64,000 nt of DNA, from positions 1 to 64,000 of the forward strand of contig VWRR01000019.1 of assembly GCA_013995675.1 (NCBI GenBank), read 5' to 3'. Shown here in pieces: positions 42,401-54,313 of this stretch. Source of the DNA: Cyanidiococcus yangmingshanensis (taxonomy: Eukaryota; Rhodophyta; Bangiophyceae; Cyanidiales; Cyanidiaceae). Numbering within the stretch: position 1 is the stretch's first letter; each line of letters starts with the position of its first letter. The position numbers and the translations under genes were made by a program. The notes beneath the pieces are model-generated. The model searched no databases, was not told the origin of the DNA, and saw only the letters and a program-made list of their open reading frames with translations.

Positions 42401-44187
42401 AATCCGACGGATCTAGAGCAGGTCGACCCTGGGGCTCTGTTCAAGCGTCTGCGTCTGATCGGCTCTCTGTCCACGTCAAACATGGTCCTATTCGATTCGA
42501 AGGGACTCATCCGTCGCTACGAGAACGCGTATCAGATACTTATGGAATTCTACGAGACGCGTCTCTGTCTCTATCGCAAGCGACAAGCGTGGATTGTTCA
42601 GGCGCTCGAGCGCGAGCTTATTCGTCTGGACAACAAAGTTCGTTTCATTCTCGCAGTCATCCACAACGAAATTGTAATCTCGAATCGGAAACGCAGTGAG
42701 CTGTTACGGGACCTGCACCATCGCGGATTCGCTCGTCTGACCGCAAACAACCTCCCTGAGACTGCGGCACGAGGCCCACAGACAGACATCACCACCAACA
42801 CCAACACCAGCAGCAACAGCAGCAGCAGCAGCACTGATCTCGCTGATGCAGCCAGCCAGGGCACTCACGAGGACCAAACGGGCACCGAATCTAGTGAATC
42901 CGATTCATCAGGATACGATTACTTGCTGAGCATGCCGCTGTGGAGCCTCACCAAAGAGCGCGTCGATGAACTGCGCCGCCAGCGCGATGAGAAAGCCAGC
43001 GAACTGGAGCGGATGCGGGCCACCAGACCAACGGAACTTTGGAACCAAGACCTGGATCGGTTGGAGAAAGCCCTGGATACGGTTGATGCAGCGATGGCGC
43101 AGGAAGCACAGGGTGCGGCCCGAGCTGGTCGGGCGCTTTCCAAAACGAGCACAAGCCGTCGCGCGACCGAGTCTGCGCTCATCAACAATGAAGTAGAGAG
43201 CAGTCTCAGGGAAATTGTGCCGCCCCTGCCACGTGCAGGCCGCAGTCCGTCGAAGCCGTACTCAGAGCCGCAGCACCGCTACTGATTCAGTGACGAGCCA
43301 CCAGGGCGTGTCTGATGCAGATGCCAACCAGAGCGGTTCGTTGAGTGCGAGCACCATCGTCTCGCTGTGCGAGGACAGTGACGCTGTCCCCGCGGATAAC
43401 GACCATCGTCACGCCAAGGTTAACCATACGACGACACGTCGTCGTGTCGAGGATACTGCCCAAGCTGCTGCAGCTTTGCCAGCAGCGAGTTGGGGAGAGC
43501 GGCGGCACCAGCGCGCCCCCAAGACCGACACCAGGACGACGAGTCGGACGACTGCAACGGTGCTGACGGATGCACCCGTGCAGCGTGCCAAGTCGTCAAC
43601 GCGTTCAGGCGCTGGAGCGCATAGCACTGCGGACGCTGACGAGGACGACGCTGCGCAAGTGAGCCTCAGCGTGCGAGCAGAGCGTTCGCTCAGTGAGCGC
43701 TTGGCGTCACACCTTCGACTTGGTGAGCCGCCAACCGAACGTCCTCAGACACGTGTCGAGGCGTCTGCGCCCACCTCGTTGCTCACAACACAGCGTGGCT
43801 CGGTTACCGCGTCCAGCGAGCAGTCCCAGTTCTTTCTCCGCGTCGAGCTATCTGGAGAGTCTGCGTGCTCGTTTGCGAGCCAGCGAGGTATCTGCGGAGC
43901 GGGCGCTGACAAGCACGACCACCGCCACCGCGACCGCAACGACTGGAACCCGTCAGGATGAGGATGCGCCTCGTCGTCCGCAGCGGAGTCGTCGAGTAAG
44001 GCTGCCACCCCCGCGCATCATTGTCGAGTCCAGTGACGATGAAGACGAAGCCGGGGAACGTGTCTTGGACAGCGCCCATGAGGAAGCATCCGACCCCGAT
44101 GGACGCGAAGAGCCTTTCAACGACGACGATGATGATGATGACGAGTTCGAACCCTCTGACGATGACTCTAGTTCAGATTTTGAATGA
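39444..44187 (+). CDS. TOP2: DNA topoisomerase II, reading frame changes four times (+1 each)
   Basis: TOP2 passes one DNA duplex through another with ATP and is needed to separate sister chromatids. The first block (39444 to about 41640) has the GHKL ATPase with GRNGFGAKLANIFS (residue about 164), then the Toprim motifs LTEGDSAKALAISGL and DQDHDGSHIKGL. Family sequence then continues one frame on: QLAGYVSEHAAYHHGEASLM and GGKDAASPRYIFT, with the active-site Tyr codon at 41815. It shifts +1 again near 42091 (PWYRGFQGTI), and twice more in the low-complexity tail (about 43230-43285 and 43820-43961), ending in an acidic DDD/SSSDFE tail typical of TOP2. The four single extra bases leave 1,580 codons exactly. 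Introns do not explain the breaks because the protein pattern is continuous across them. Assembly error, real mutation or recoding remain open. Confidence 0.93.
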
Positions 44188-44579
44188 AAGCTTCGCGGAT
44201 CGAAAGCGTTAGAATCGGCTGCGCATCGTTTGCAACAAGATTTAAAACCCCAATAAGAACGTTTGAATGGTCGAAAAGAGATGCTGCTATTTACGAACGA
44301 GTTGGAGCTTCGCGTCGCAGCGTCGGTCACTCGGTCTCGGAAAACACACGAGCCATCATTCGACTCCATCTCTACGTACCGAAGCATTCATGTGATGCGC
44401 TCTTGACGACTGGGGTAGGGTACGCAGGTCCGTGGCGACAACCGGGGCAAGACGAAGGCCATGCAATACGTAGACGAGGGCCAGTACGACCGCCGAGTTG
44501 CTGTTGTGCTCGAGACCTCTCGACCAGCTTCTTCGGCTGATTCGCCAACGGCTGCTCTGGTCTGTAGCTCGAGCCAGCG
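44188..44579. other. Convergent intergenic region, TOP2/UBE2T
   Basis: A 392-bp spacer between convergent 3' ends; nothing recognisable. Confidence 0.35.
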
Positions 44580-45050
44580 TCACTCATGGGCATGCCGCAA
44601 TGTCCATTCGTGAGCCGTCCTTTCGAAGGCTTCGCGGTTCGAGCGAAAAACTCGAGCAATATCTGCCTCTAGGGCATCGTCCGGGTTCGGCTCAACGAGG
44701 AGCTGCTGCAGCGCGGCCAGGACAGCGATCAGGTTCGCGCTCGGACGCCAACTTCCCTGCGGCGGCATTTGCAAAAGGTCCAGACAAACCCGCCCTGCAC
44801 TATCAATATTCGGATGATAGATCGGTGTCAAGAAACGCACCAAAGGCGGCTCAAAAGGATAACGAGCAGGAACAGTTACTTGCACCCGAAATCGACCTCC
44901 AGCATAGGGCGTATCGGGTGCACCTTCGATAATCGCTTCAACTTGGTCTAAAACGTCCGCTGAACGTGGCCACGCATGCACAAACGGAGGTGGCTGGCGC
45001 TGTAAAATCTCCCACTCGCGTTGCAAACGTTTTTCACGCACAACAGCCAT
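44580..45050 (-). CDS. UBE2T: Ubiquitin-conjugating enzyme E2, UBE2T-like
   Basis: The ATG at 45050 gives a compact 156-residue UBC domain; the frame stays open upstream but that part is not E2-like. The active-site block is HPNIDSAGRVCLDLL, with His79-Pro-Asn81 and catalytic Cys89. RYPFEPPLVRFLTPIYHPNID and EPNPDDALEADI match UBE2T closely. UBE2T is the E2 that, with the FANCL ligase, monoubiquitinates FANCD2/FANCI in interstrand-crosslink repair. The assignment rests on motif resemblance; PHL1/UBC-type relatives are the alternative. It is divergent from the second E2 gene at 45908. Confidence 0.82.
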   Translation of the reverse strand: MAVVREKRLQREWEILQRQPPPFVHAWPRSADVLDQVEAIIEGAPDTPYAGGRFRVQVTVPARYPFEPPLVRFLTPIYHPNIDSAGRVCLDLLQMPPQGSWRPSANLIAVLAALQQLLVEPNPDDALEADIARVFRSNREAFERTAHEWTLRHAHE

Positions 45051-46435
<1,385 letters not shown>

Positions 46436-46856
46436 CCGAAATGCCTTTCAAACTCGAAAAACGAGAATCGCAGCAACCTCTTCAAAGTACCGCAGACGAA
46501 CGTTGCCAGCAGCAAATGCGGTCGTGCCGAACTGGAAACGCTGACACCAGAACCGGCTTGGGCGGTATAGCGCTGACCCGACCGAAGTTGATTGCCACGA
46601 CAACAGCTGTCAGTGAACGATCGAGACCTAGCCGAACATGACCAAGTGCTACGTCTCGTTCGAAAACCGAGGCTAGTCTATCCTCGGCGCCTGGTATCAA
46701 CCAAGGCGTATCCGTATCCCATAAAGTCATGCGTGGCATACGAAAGGCCCGTAGCGAGCCATACTTGGAGCGTTCATCCGAGTTGGGTCGCAGGATGCCC
46801 ATGCGAACGTCTCGGGTTCAGAGGCGTGTGCGGTACCTGGGCCCGTCTCGCGTCAA
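46436..46856. other. Intergenic region downstream of the UBE2E-like gene
   Basis: A 421-bp spacer; only short frames without motifs. Confidence 0.35.
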
Positions 46857-47069
46857 ATGATCTCGGTGACGCGAACGGACCCGCCGCCGACCGATCCCAT
46901 CGAATCGCGGCTGCGTTGCACACTGTTTGAAAAGTACATAAATGAACCTCTTGTTCTCTATTGGTCCTGGTTTGTTTCATCGCTCGCGGCCGTCGTGTAC
47001 GCCCAGCGCCGTGCTGCACCCGGCGCACTGCTTCCTTTTATCGCCTTACGCACCGGCTATCTACGTTAG
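46857..47069 (+). CDS. Putative small single-pass membrane protein, 70 residues
   Basis: An ATG-initiated frame ending 58 bp before RPL18. The N-terminal half is polar (TDPPPTDPIESRLRC); a hydrophobic segment VLYWSWFVSSLAAVVYA (about residues 33-49) could span a membrane and is followed by a basic QRR and a second, weaker apolar patch. The size and layout resemble small subunits of mitochondrial respiratory complexes, but I cannot assign a family. It might also be chance. Confidence 0.35.
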   Translation: MISVTRTDPPPTDPIESRLRCTLFEKYINEPLVLYWSWFVSSLAAVVYAQRRAAPGALLPFIALRTGYLR

Positions 47070-47127
47070 GTGGTCGTCTAGGCTCGTGACCTCACGCACA
47101 CGTAAAAGACGCTGACGCCAACTCGAT

Positions 47128-47697
47128 ATGGGTATTGATCTGCGTGCTGGAGGTCGCAGTAAGCGGAAGCAGCGTGATGCTCCACGATCTCAGGATCCGT
47201 ACCTTCGTCTGCTCGTGCGCTTGTACGCGTTTTTAGCGCGACGCACGGGAGCCCGTTTCAACGCGGTGGTGTGGAAGCGGCTCTGCATGTCGCGGACGAA
47301 TCGCCCGCCAATATCGCTTTCACGGTTGCTCCGCTACTATGACGAGTCGAAACGTAAAGCGGGTCGCATCGCTGTTGTCATTGGGAAAGTTCTGGACGAT
47401 GAACGCAAGCTGCGAATACCCCCGAATGTGCGGCTCTGTGCGCTTCAGGTCAGTGAGACGGCTCGTGCTCGGATCGAGGCTGCCGGGGGACAAGTGATCA
47501 CGCTGGATCAGCTGGCGCTGATGGCGCCTCGTGGTGAGAACACCGTGCTTATTCGCGGGCGTTTACACCAGCGCCGGTGCTACAAGCACTTTGTGGGAGT
47601 CATGGGCCGAGAGCACGCTCGTCCTTATACGCGCTCCAAAGGGCGCAAGTTCGAGCGTGCTCGTGGACGTCGCAGGAGCCGCGGTTTCAAAGTCTAG
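47128..47697 (+). CDS. RPL18: 60S ribosomal protein L18 (eL18)
   Basis: A cytosolic large-subunit protein. The 189-residue frame is full length and canonical: it starts MGIDLRAGG and includes SQDPYLRLLVRLYAFLARRTGARFN, CMSRTNRPPISLSR and GGQVITLDQLALMAPRG in pieces that match the family. It ends with the basic SKGRKFERARGRRRSRG tail. There is no intron. The stop lies only 83 bp from the convergent MPP10 stop. Confidence 0.98.
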   Translation: MGIDLRAGGRSKRKQRDAPRSQDPYLRLLVRLYAFLARRTGARFNAVVWKRLCMSRTNRPPISLSRLLRYYDESKRKAGRIAVVIGKVLDDERKLRIPPNVRLCALQVSETARARIEAAGGQVITLDQLALMAPRGENTVLIRGRLHQRRCYKHFVGVMGREHARPYTRSKGRKFERARGRRRSRGFKV

Positions 47698-47780
47698 CCA
47701 TTTGCAGTATTCGAGTCGCTTCCAGTGGGTATTGGACTCTGCATGGCGCACTGCCGATGACGGCACGAACGGACGCCGCT

Positions 47781-50687
47781 TTAGACCGACCCTCGATATC
47801 CTTTGCCGTCCGAGTGACGCGCCTCAGGGGATGAAGCTGCACGTTGGCGTTGGAGCTCATCCTGCAGTTGCTTTCGCAGTTGCCGATAGAGTGCTGAGGA
47901 ACCCGAACCGCCTCCCGCTTGGACGTGATCATCGCCTGCTTCCAGACGTCGCGATCGCTGTCTCGAGCTGCTTAAAGCAGACGTTATGGCATTGCTGGTG
48001 CCAGCATCAGGACGAGAACCATAATGTTCCGCTTTTCGTATCCGAATACCGGCGTGATAACCTCGATCGACTTGCAACTGTGCCCGGGCTTGTGCTTGCG
48101 CCTCAACTTGGTTCACAACACGCACGGCTTGCTCAAAGACCTTTTCCTGGTCTCGTTCGGATTCGCCGGCAATGCGCGACTCATGACGTGAGCGGCTCTT
48201 GGACTTGGCCTCACAGGAGGCAATAGCATCACGCAATGCGGACTGTTGCAACCATTCTGCGGCCTGTTGTCGTTGTTCCTGCACGCTATGTTGCTGGCGC
48301 CGGCGAACTCGAAGGAGTCGTTTGAGGCGATTCCGTCGGGTGCGTCGACTGGAGCGCGACGTCTCCATATCACCGTGCTTGAGTCGCACCGAGATTCCTG
48401 TATCGGTGTCCAACGGCAAACGAGCCGCTCGGTCGCGAAGACTCTCGAGCTCATGGGACGTGTCCCCGGGTGCCGTGCGATTCTCATATCGAAGAAAGAG
48501 TGGTGCCGGCTCCTCCATGGCGACAGTGTGCGTTGCCTGGGACTCTAGACGTTGAGGTCTCAAAGACCATTCATCTGTTTCCGTAAACGGCCTGAGGGCC
48601 AGCTGCGTCTGTGTCTCGATCTGGGCCGAGAGTTCGTCGAAGAGCTTATCGACCTGCTCCAGAGGCGTTATTGTAGCAGAGTCCCGCCCCTGGTTCGTTG
48701 CTTTGCCGGGAGCGACCGCTGCCAATCCCTCGGTCTTGGTGTCACGTTGGGCGTACAGTTGTGCCAGACTCTGTTGCGGTCTGTCCAGCGCGACGTCAGC
48801 TTCTGCACCGTGCGCTGAAACGGATGCACGCAACATCTCTGCAGATGGTCGTATTCGCCGCGGAACATCGTCATAGACCTGGTCGGTGACCCGCTGGAGG
48901 ATGCGGGCCTGTACCGCTGCTTCACTGAGCCCATCCCCGCCATCATCCGAGTCAGAGGATAGCTCCGAGAGCGTCTCGTCAATCTCTCCACCGGTGATGG
49001 CAGCTTCATAGGCCTGTGTTCGAACACGAGGTCGACGAGCAGTAGACAAATCAAAATCGAGCTCGGCATCAAGGACCGAGTCCAGAGGCCGCTCGGCAGC
49101 AGCGACTTCGCCTCGCAGCTGCCAGGGCTTTTCCTCGATATGAAAGCTCTCTATGGATCTTGCCCGTGCGCGCATCAGCGCCTCGCATCGCTCAAAAGCC
49201 GTCTCCGGGATACTGGTCGTTCGCTTTGTTCCCATGGTTGTCGTGTCTGCATCGGGACCATCACTGGTTTCGGAGCGTTGCGCAGTATCGGAATTCTTCG
49301 CGAGTTTCAGCGAGCCTGGCACACTGTCCTCGGCCCGATGACGACTGCGATTGAAGGATTTCAGGCCCGATTCCGTTCCTGAGTGCGAGTGCTCGTACTT
49401 GCCCTGATTGCGTGGCGATTGCGTCTCAAAAAAATCAGCATAGTAGACTGCATCTTCCGCAGATGCGGCCGAATCAGCCGTGTCTGACTCCAAAACAGAA
49501 GAATCTGAAGATGCTGCCTCGTTCTCGTCGCTGTCTAAAGTGGGCGAACTGCCGCCAGCGCTCCATTCATCGGATGACTCGTCCAAAACTTGACCCGGTT
49601 CGTCGTCTGAGGCCGTTGGTTCCAGTTGTAGCACGTCAGTTTCTGATGCCAATCTTGCCTCACTCGTTGTATTTTGAGCCACTTGGTCGCGTGCGACGTC
49701 GACCGACGGGTCACTGTTCACTGAGGAGCGTCTCCGTGGGTCGTGCAGCTCACCCGGCTGGTGCGGGAACCGCACAGGACCTGCGCATGCCGTCCCGTCA
49801 CTATCCAGGCGCAAGTCGGCGTCCTCGTCATGACGGACTCGGGGGCCTCCTTGAGGCGCACTCTGTGTCGACCCATCACCGGGAGATTTCTCGAACGCGT
49901 CCGACACAGACTCCATGGTTTCCGATAAAGCGCCGCTTTGTGTCGAAACAGGCTGGGCAGCCATAGAGGACGCTTCTCTCAAAGCGGTTGCACCATCGTT
50001 GCCATCAGCGCTTGTCTCACTTTCGCTAGACGCCTCCTCAATACTTGTCTCCCTATGCATGGAGTCGAAACTACGCTCACAAGAGAATTCGGATGACTCG
50101 GGGTTGCTCCACCAGGCGCGCGCGTAGCGCTCCCCGCGATCATCATCGCTGCTGCTCATCAGGTCCGCCTCCTCGTCATCGTCGTCATCATCATCATCGA
50201 GAAAAAAATTCGGCGACATACAACCAACTTGCTCGTCTTCGTCACGGGCAAACTCGCGCGTCTCGTTGCGTTCCTCGGCGAAACGCACGCGTTTCACAGC
50301 ACCTCCGCCGTTGGCACCAGCGCCCTCGACATGATCGCCTTCGAAAGGACCACCATCTTCTTGAAAGAGACTCCGCTCCAACCGTTTCAGTGCGCGTGTT
50401 GCCGATCGATACAAGGATCGATTGCGGATTTCCAGCTCCGCCCAGACCTGCTCCAGGTCGAAGCCTTCGAGCGCCAGTTGCGCCAACTGGCCGAGCGACA
50501 GACGCACACCAGTACACCCTGATCGCCCGGGCCCTTGACTCCGAGCCGCATCGAAAAACACCTTACAGAGCTGTCGGTATGCAGCGGCTCGTGTGGAGTC
50601 CACTGCGGACGCCCCGTTCGGTGCTTCCGCCTGCCAAGCCAAAAGACGGTCTTGCCACGCTCGCAACAGGGCAGTTGTCTCGTGCAT
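47781..50687 (-). CDS. MPHOSPH10: U3 snoRNP protein MPP10-like
   Basis: MPP10 is part of the U3 small nucleolar RNP (SSU processome) and is needed for 18S rRNA maturation in the nucleolus. The ATG at 50687 gives 968 residues; a TTG 12 codons upstream is in frame. The protein is very acidic, with a DDDDDDDDEEAD run near residue 170 and long Ser/Asp/Glu-rich stretches. The diagnostic part is the C-terminal third: EEKPWQLRGEVAAAERP (MPP10: EKPWQLKGEV), ELDFDLSTARRP, ARILQRVTDQVYDDVPRRIRP (MPP10: QRIKDQAFDDV) and LFDELSAQIETQTQL. A basic helical end with SRRTRRNRLKRLLRVRR follows. The long acidic centre makes it larger than human MPP10 (about 680 residues). Confidence 0.82.
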   Translation of the reverse strand: MHETTALLRAWQDRLLAWQAEAPNGASAVDSTRAAAYRQLCKVFFDAARSQGPGRSGCTGVRLSLGQLAQLALEGFDLEQVWAELEIRNRSLYRSATRALKRLERSLFQEDGGPFEGDHVEGAGANGGGAVKRVRFAEERNETREFARDEDEQVGCMSPNFFLDDDDDDDDEEADLMSSSDDDRGERYARAWWSNPESSEFSCERSFDSMHRETSIEEASSESETSADGNDGATALREASSMAAQPVSTQSGALSETMESVSDAFEKSPGDGSTQSAPQGGPRVRHDEDADLRLDSDGTACAGPVRFPHQPGELHDPRRRSSVNSDPSVDVARDQVAQNTTSEARLASETDVLQLEPTASDDEPGQVLDESSDEWSAGGSSPTLDSDENEAASSDSSVLESDTADSAASAEDAVYYADFFETQSPRNQGKYEHSHSGTESGLKSFNRSRHRAEDSVPGSLKLAKNSDTAQRSETSDGPDADTTTMGTKRTTSIPETAFERCEALMRARARSIESFHIEEKPWQLRGEVAAAERPLDSVLDAELDFDLSTARRPRVRTQAYEAAITGGEIDETLSELSSDSDDGGDGLSEAAVQARILQRVTDQVYDDVPRRIRPSAEMLRASVSAHGAEADVALDRPQQSLAQLYAQRDTKTEGLAAVAPGKATNQGRDSATITPLEQVDKLFDELSAQIETQTQLALRPFTETDEWSLRPQRLESQATHTVAMEEPAPLFLRYENRTAPGDTSHELESLRDRAARLPLDTDTGISVRLKHGDMETSRSSRRTRRNRLKRLLRVRRRQQHSVQEQRQQAAEWLQQSALRDAIASCEAKSKSRSRHESRIAGESERDQEKVFEQAVRVVNQVEAQAQARAQLQVDRGYHAGIRIRKAEHYGSRPDAGTSNAITSALSSSRQRSRRLEAGDDHVQAGGGSGSSALYRQLRKQLQDELQRQRAASSPEARHSDGKGYRGSV

Positions 50688-52124
50688 GCTCTTCGTGGTC
50701 TGCAGTTGCCGATTTTTCTCCAACTATGGAGTCGTGAACGGCACGCACACCGACAATAACCCTGAATCGAGAGCAATGCACGATCAAAACGCGATTGACA
50801 AGACGTAAACCGTTGGTATACCAGAAATAGCCAACGACGACTACTCGGCGTCCGACGACCGAGTCTTGCGGCCCGCTCGTTGCGCCGCAGCGAGCACGGC
50901 ACTGCCGAACCAGTCCACCGGGGACGAATAGATCTGTCTATCGGTTACGTTTGGTCCTCCAATTCATAACCAATGGACTTTATGCGAGAATGAGCGGTAG
51001 CGTACCACATGCACCACCAGTCTAGCGATTTTGGGACTGGGTTCATCAAGGAATCGCTCTGAACTGATACGCTTTGATGGTACGTGTCGAATAGAGCAGC
51101 GGCTTGCGTCGATCGCTGCCACAGCATTCACCTCGACACGAGACTCCTCTACTTCTCCGGTTGGCATCAGGATACGGATGAGTCTAGAAGGATGCACGCA
51201 GCGTTTTGGCTCCCGGTCGAGGCCCAGCGCTCTGTTCCAGAATAGCAAGGCCATATCCGTCATCTGTGGGTGTTCGCTGATAGATATGGCACTTGGTGCG
51301 ATACCTCTTCTGTCCGTTGCTCGGGGAAAAACCGTATTGGCCAACACGTGGATCAGCGGTATCGAGTTGAAACGTCCCAGCGTTTCGGATAGGTGTTGGT
51401 TCCGCTCGCAAGCGTCGAAGCCCTATCCCTAGCGTGCGCCTGCAGAAGCAACTTGGTTTATAGAGGGTAAGCATATTGCGAATCCGTATTCGTCAGATCC
51501 AACATGCTCTAGCCATTCCAGTTCATCAAATCGGGATTTTGATGGGTACCGGCACCGGAAACGACACTGCGAGCACGAAGAGACCTGGAGCACAAGTCAT
51601 CTGGCGTATGCGGTGTCTTGGAGCTCAGCGACAGACTAAACTGGGTGGCAGAACGCTCGCCAACGCATCCCGGTTTCCATCGCGATGTGCTTCGACCGAC
51701 TTCAAGCGCCAACCGCCATTCTTGATCATCCTTGTCTGTGATCAACAGGTTGACGGCGTCGTAAAGAGGATTGACGCAAGTTCAGAGCGCGCCCTGCACC
51801 ACATCTGTTGGTTTGGGCACGCTCGCCAATACCCTCATCGAGCAAACCAGGCGAGCGCTCGCGGAGAATACAACCGACTCACCTATAACCTGCTTCATGT
51901 TCAGCGCTTTTGTTCCTATTGATGGACGGGTTTTTCGGATTCCGTTCTAGGTCAATGCTGGGAATTCTCCGGAACAAAAAAGGTCTTTACCGCCGGGCAC
52001 TAGGAAGCAAAAAACACTCGATCACTGCATTGTATGAGAAATTCAAGATAAGATCACTCACTCGCCCGCCTCTGATTCATGGGAATCTCCATGCGTCTCG
52101 AGGCGTTTTCGCTTATCCGCCCAT
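50688..52124. other. Intergenic region, Cpn60/MPP10
   Basis: A 1.4-kb spacer. On the minus strand 51428-50964 stays open with protein-like composition (for example ISISEHPQMTDMALLFWNRA) but has no early ATG and no recognised family. I leave it uncalled. No RNA gene was supported. Confidence 0.35.
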
Positions 52125-53897
52125 TTAATAGTATGATTCGCCGGGGAGATCATCCATGCCATCATCTGCTGCTTTCTTGTCATCCTTCTTTTCGGGGATT
52201 TCCACGACCAACGCCTCTGTGGTCAGCACGAGACCCGCAACGCTGATCGCATTCTCGATGGCGCTATTGGTGACTTTGACCGGGTCGAGAATGCCCATCT
52301 CAATCATGTCACCGTACTCGCCGGTGGCGGCGTTGTACCCATAGCCAAATGGCTTGCCGACAACGTTACCGAGGACCACTTCGCCTTCGAGGCCACAGTT
52401 TTCCGCAATTTGAACAAGTGGTGCTTTCAGGGACCGCCGAAGGAGCTCCACTCCTAGCTGCATATCCTCGTCGCCGCCAACCTTGGACTTGATTTCGTCA
52501 ATTTTCTGCATCATACAGACAAGCGTGGCGCCGCCTCCCGGGACAACACCCTCCTCCAGCGCGGCGCGGCAGCTATTGATTGCATCCTCATAACGCAGTT
52601 TCTTGTCTTTGAGCTCGCTTTCCGTCGCGGCACCAACGCGAATTCGAGCCACACCACCACTCAGACGAGCAATGCGCTCATCGCACTTTTCCCGATCAAA
52701 TTGGGTATCGGCATCTTCGCGTTCCTTACGGATCTGTTTGACGCGTTCCTTCACCTCCGTCTCGTGTGATCCATCAGAAATGATTGTGGTCGTCTCTTTG
52801 CCAACGACAACGCGCTCTGCCCGGCCAAAATCCGCATCAGCGACATTCTCCAGCGTCATGCCTAGCTCGCTAGCGATGACAGAGGCGCCCGTGACCACCG
52901 CGATGTCCTGAAGGTACGCTTTGCGCCGGTCACCAAAGCCGGGCGCCTTGATCGCACAAACATCGAGCACACCGCGCATCTTGTTCACGACCAAGGTCGA
53001 TAACGCCTCTCCAGTGACATCATCCGCAATAATGAGCAGAGGCTCCTTGTCTTTCACGCACTGCTCCAAAATCGGGATAATTTCGTTCACGTTGGCAATC
53101 TTCATATCCGTGATCAGTATGCGGGGTTTCTCCAACGTGCATGTCTGCCGATCCTGCTCCTTCACAAAGTACGGAGACACATAACCACGGTCGATCTCCA
53201 TGCCCTCAGAGAATTCGACATCGTCCGTGATGGTCTGCGACTCTTCCACGACAGTGCTACCGTTCTCACCGACGCGCTCAAACGCCTGAGCAATAATGCG
53301 TCCAAACTCCTCACTGTTCCCGGATGCAATCGTTGCAATCGACTCAATATCCTTGGGGCTCTTGATCGGCACCGCCAGCTCACGGATCTGAATGCGCAGC
53401 AACTGCCCAGCCTTATCCAGACCACGCTTCAGAGCGATAGGATTCGCACCAGACTCGACGAGCTTCAACCCCTGGTTAATGATCGACTGCGCCAAGACAG
53501 TCGACGTTGTCGTACCGTCGCCGGCCCGCTGATCAGTCTTGGACGCCACCTCCTGCAGCAGGCGTGCACCCACGTTCTCCGTCGGATCCTCGAGAGAGAT
53601 GTCACGCGCGATCGTCACTCCATCGTTCACCACTTCAGGGGCCCCATACGAACGTTCAAGAACGACGTTCCGACCGCGGGGTCCGAGCGTGATGCGAACA
53701 GCATCCGCGACCGCGTTGATGCCCCGCACGAGCCGACGACGAGACTCCTCGTGAAACACAACCTGTTTCGCCGCCATGTGAACAGACAACCCCGAGTGTC
53801 GCCTTGCATTCCTCATCGACCCTCTCCTGTTTCCTCCAAGACGACTCGCTGCATTGAAAACACCAGGACATCCATTCGTGACGAACATAGTCTCCAT
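52125..53897 (-). CDS. CPN60: Chaperonin 60, cyanobacterial/plastid type
   Basis: A group I chaperonin (GroEL family) that folds proteins in a ring with Cpn10/20. The chosen ATG gives 590 residues: a leader METMFVTNGCPGVFNAASRL (1-20) with Arg/Ser-rich continuation, then the mature protein from about residue 41 (MAAKQVVFHEES). PEVVNDGVTIARDI (88-100) and the nucleotide motif GDGTTT (127-132) are present, as are EFSEGMEIDRGYVSPYF, APGFGDRRKAYLQDIA, VPGGGATL and GYNAATGEYGDM. These match cyanobacterial GroEL and plastid Cpn60 more than mitochondrial HSP60. The C-terminus ends DDLPGESYY rather than in the GGM repeats common in bacterial GroEL and HSP60. The frame remains open to an ATG at 54140 through a polyAsp/polyGly stretch, so a longer leader is possible but unlikely. 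A plastid location is inference. Confidence 0.95.
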   Translation of the reverse strand: METMFVTNGCPGVFNAASRLGGNRRGSMRNARRHSGLSVHMAAKQVVFHEESRRRLVRGINAVADAVRITLGPRGRNVVLERSYGAPEVVNDGVTIARDISLEDPTENVGARLLQEVASKTDQRAGDGTTTSTVLAQSIINQGLKLVESGANPIALKRGLDKAGQLLRIQIRELAVPIKSPKDIESIATIASGNSEEFGRIIAQAFERVGENGSTVVEESQTITDDVEFSEGMEIDRGYVSPYFVKEQDRQTCTLEKPRILITDMKIANVNEIIPILEQCVKDKEPLLIIADDVTGEALSTLVVNKMRGVLDVCAIKAPGFGDRRKAYLQDIAVVTGASVIASELGMTLENVADADFGRAERVVVGKETTTIISDGSHETEVKERVKQIRKEREDADTQFDREKCDERIARLSGGVARIRVGAATESELKDKKLRYEDAINSCRAALEEGVVPGGGATLVCMMQKIDEIKSKVGGDEDMQLGVELLRRSLKAPLVQIAENCGLEGEVVLGNVVGKPFGYGYNAATGEYGDMIEMGILDPVKVTNSAIENAISVAGLVLTTEALVVEIPEKKDDKKAADDGMDDLPGESYY

Positions 53898-53975
53898 TAG
53901 AACCAAGATAGCGTCTTCTGTGCACAGTGTTTGCGCTTGCCCAATGTTCTGTCGATCTCTGCAAGCATCCGGTTG

Positions 53976-54011
53976 CGCCGCCGCCGCCGCCGCCGTCGTC
54001 GTCGTCGTCGA
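53976..54011. repeat. (GCC)n(GTC)n trinucleotide repeat
   Basis: About six GCC units followed by about six GTC units in the upstream region of Cpn60. If translated with the longer Cpn60 start they would encode polyAsp and polyGly. Confidence 0.85.
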
Positions 54012-54313
54012 TGTCACTTTTGAGCGCACGCACGCCTCGGCGGGCATGGCGTTGTTCGTCTGCGAGACGGGCCGCGCCCTTCCGTCCAATTCCGCGGCGT
54101 TCGACGGCGTGGAGCGATTCGTTCCCCGCCGCCATGGCATCGAAGACGACGGCGATCAATGACGACGACGTCGATACGCTGATATGCTGATGATGATCGT
54201 CACGCCTTGCGCTCCTGGTGATGATGATCGTCACGTTACGGCGCGAGCTGGGGGATACGGCGTTCTATCGTTGATATCGCGTCGCCGTGATCCTGGAACG
54301 TGCGGACAGAGCG

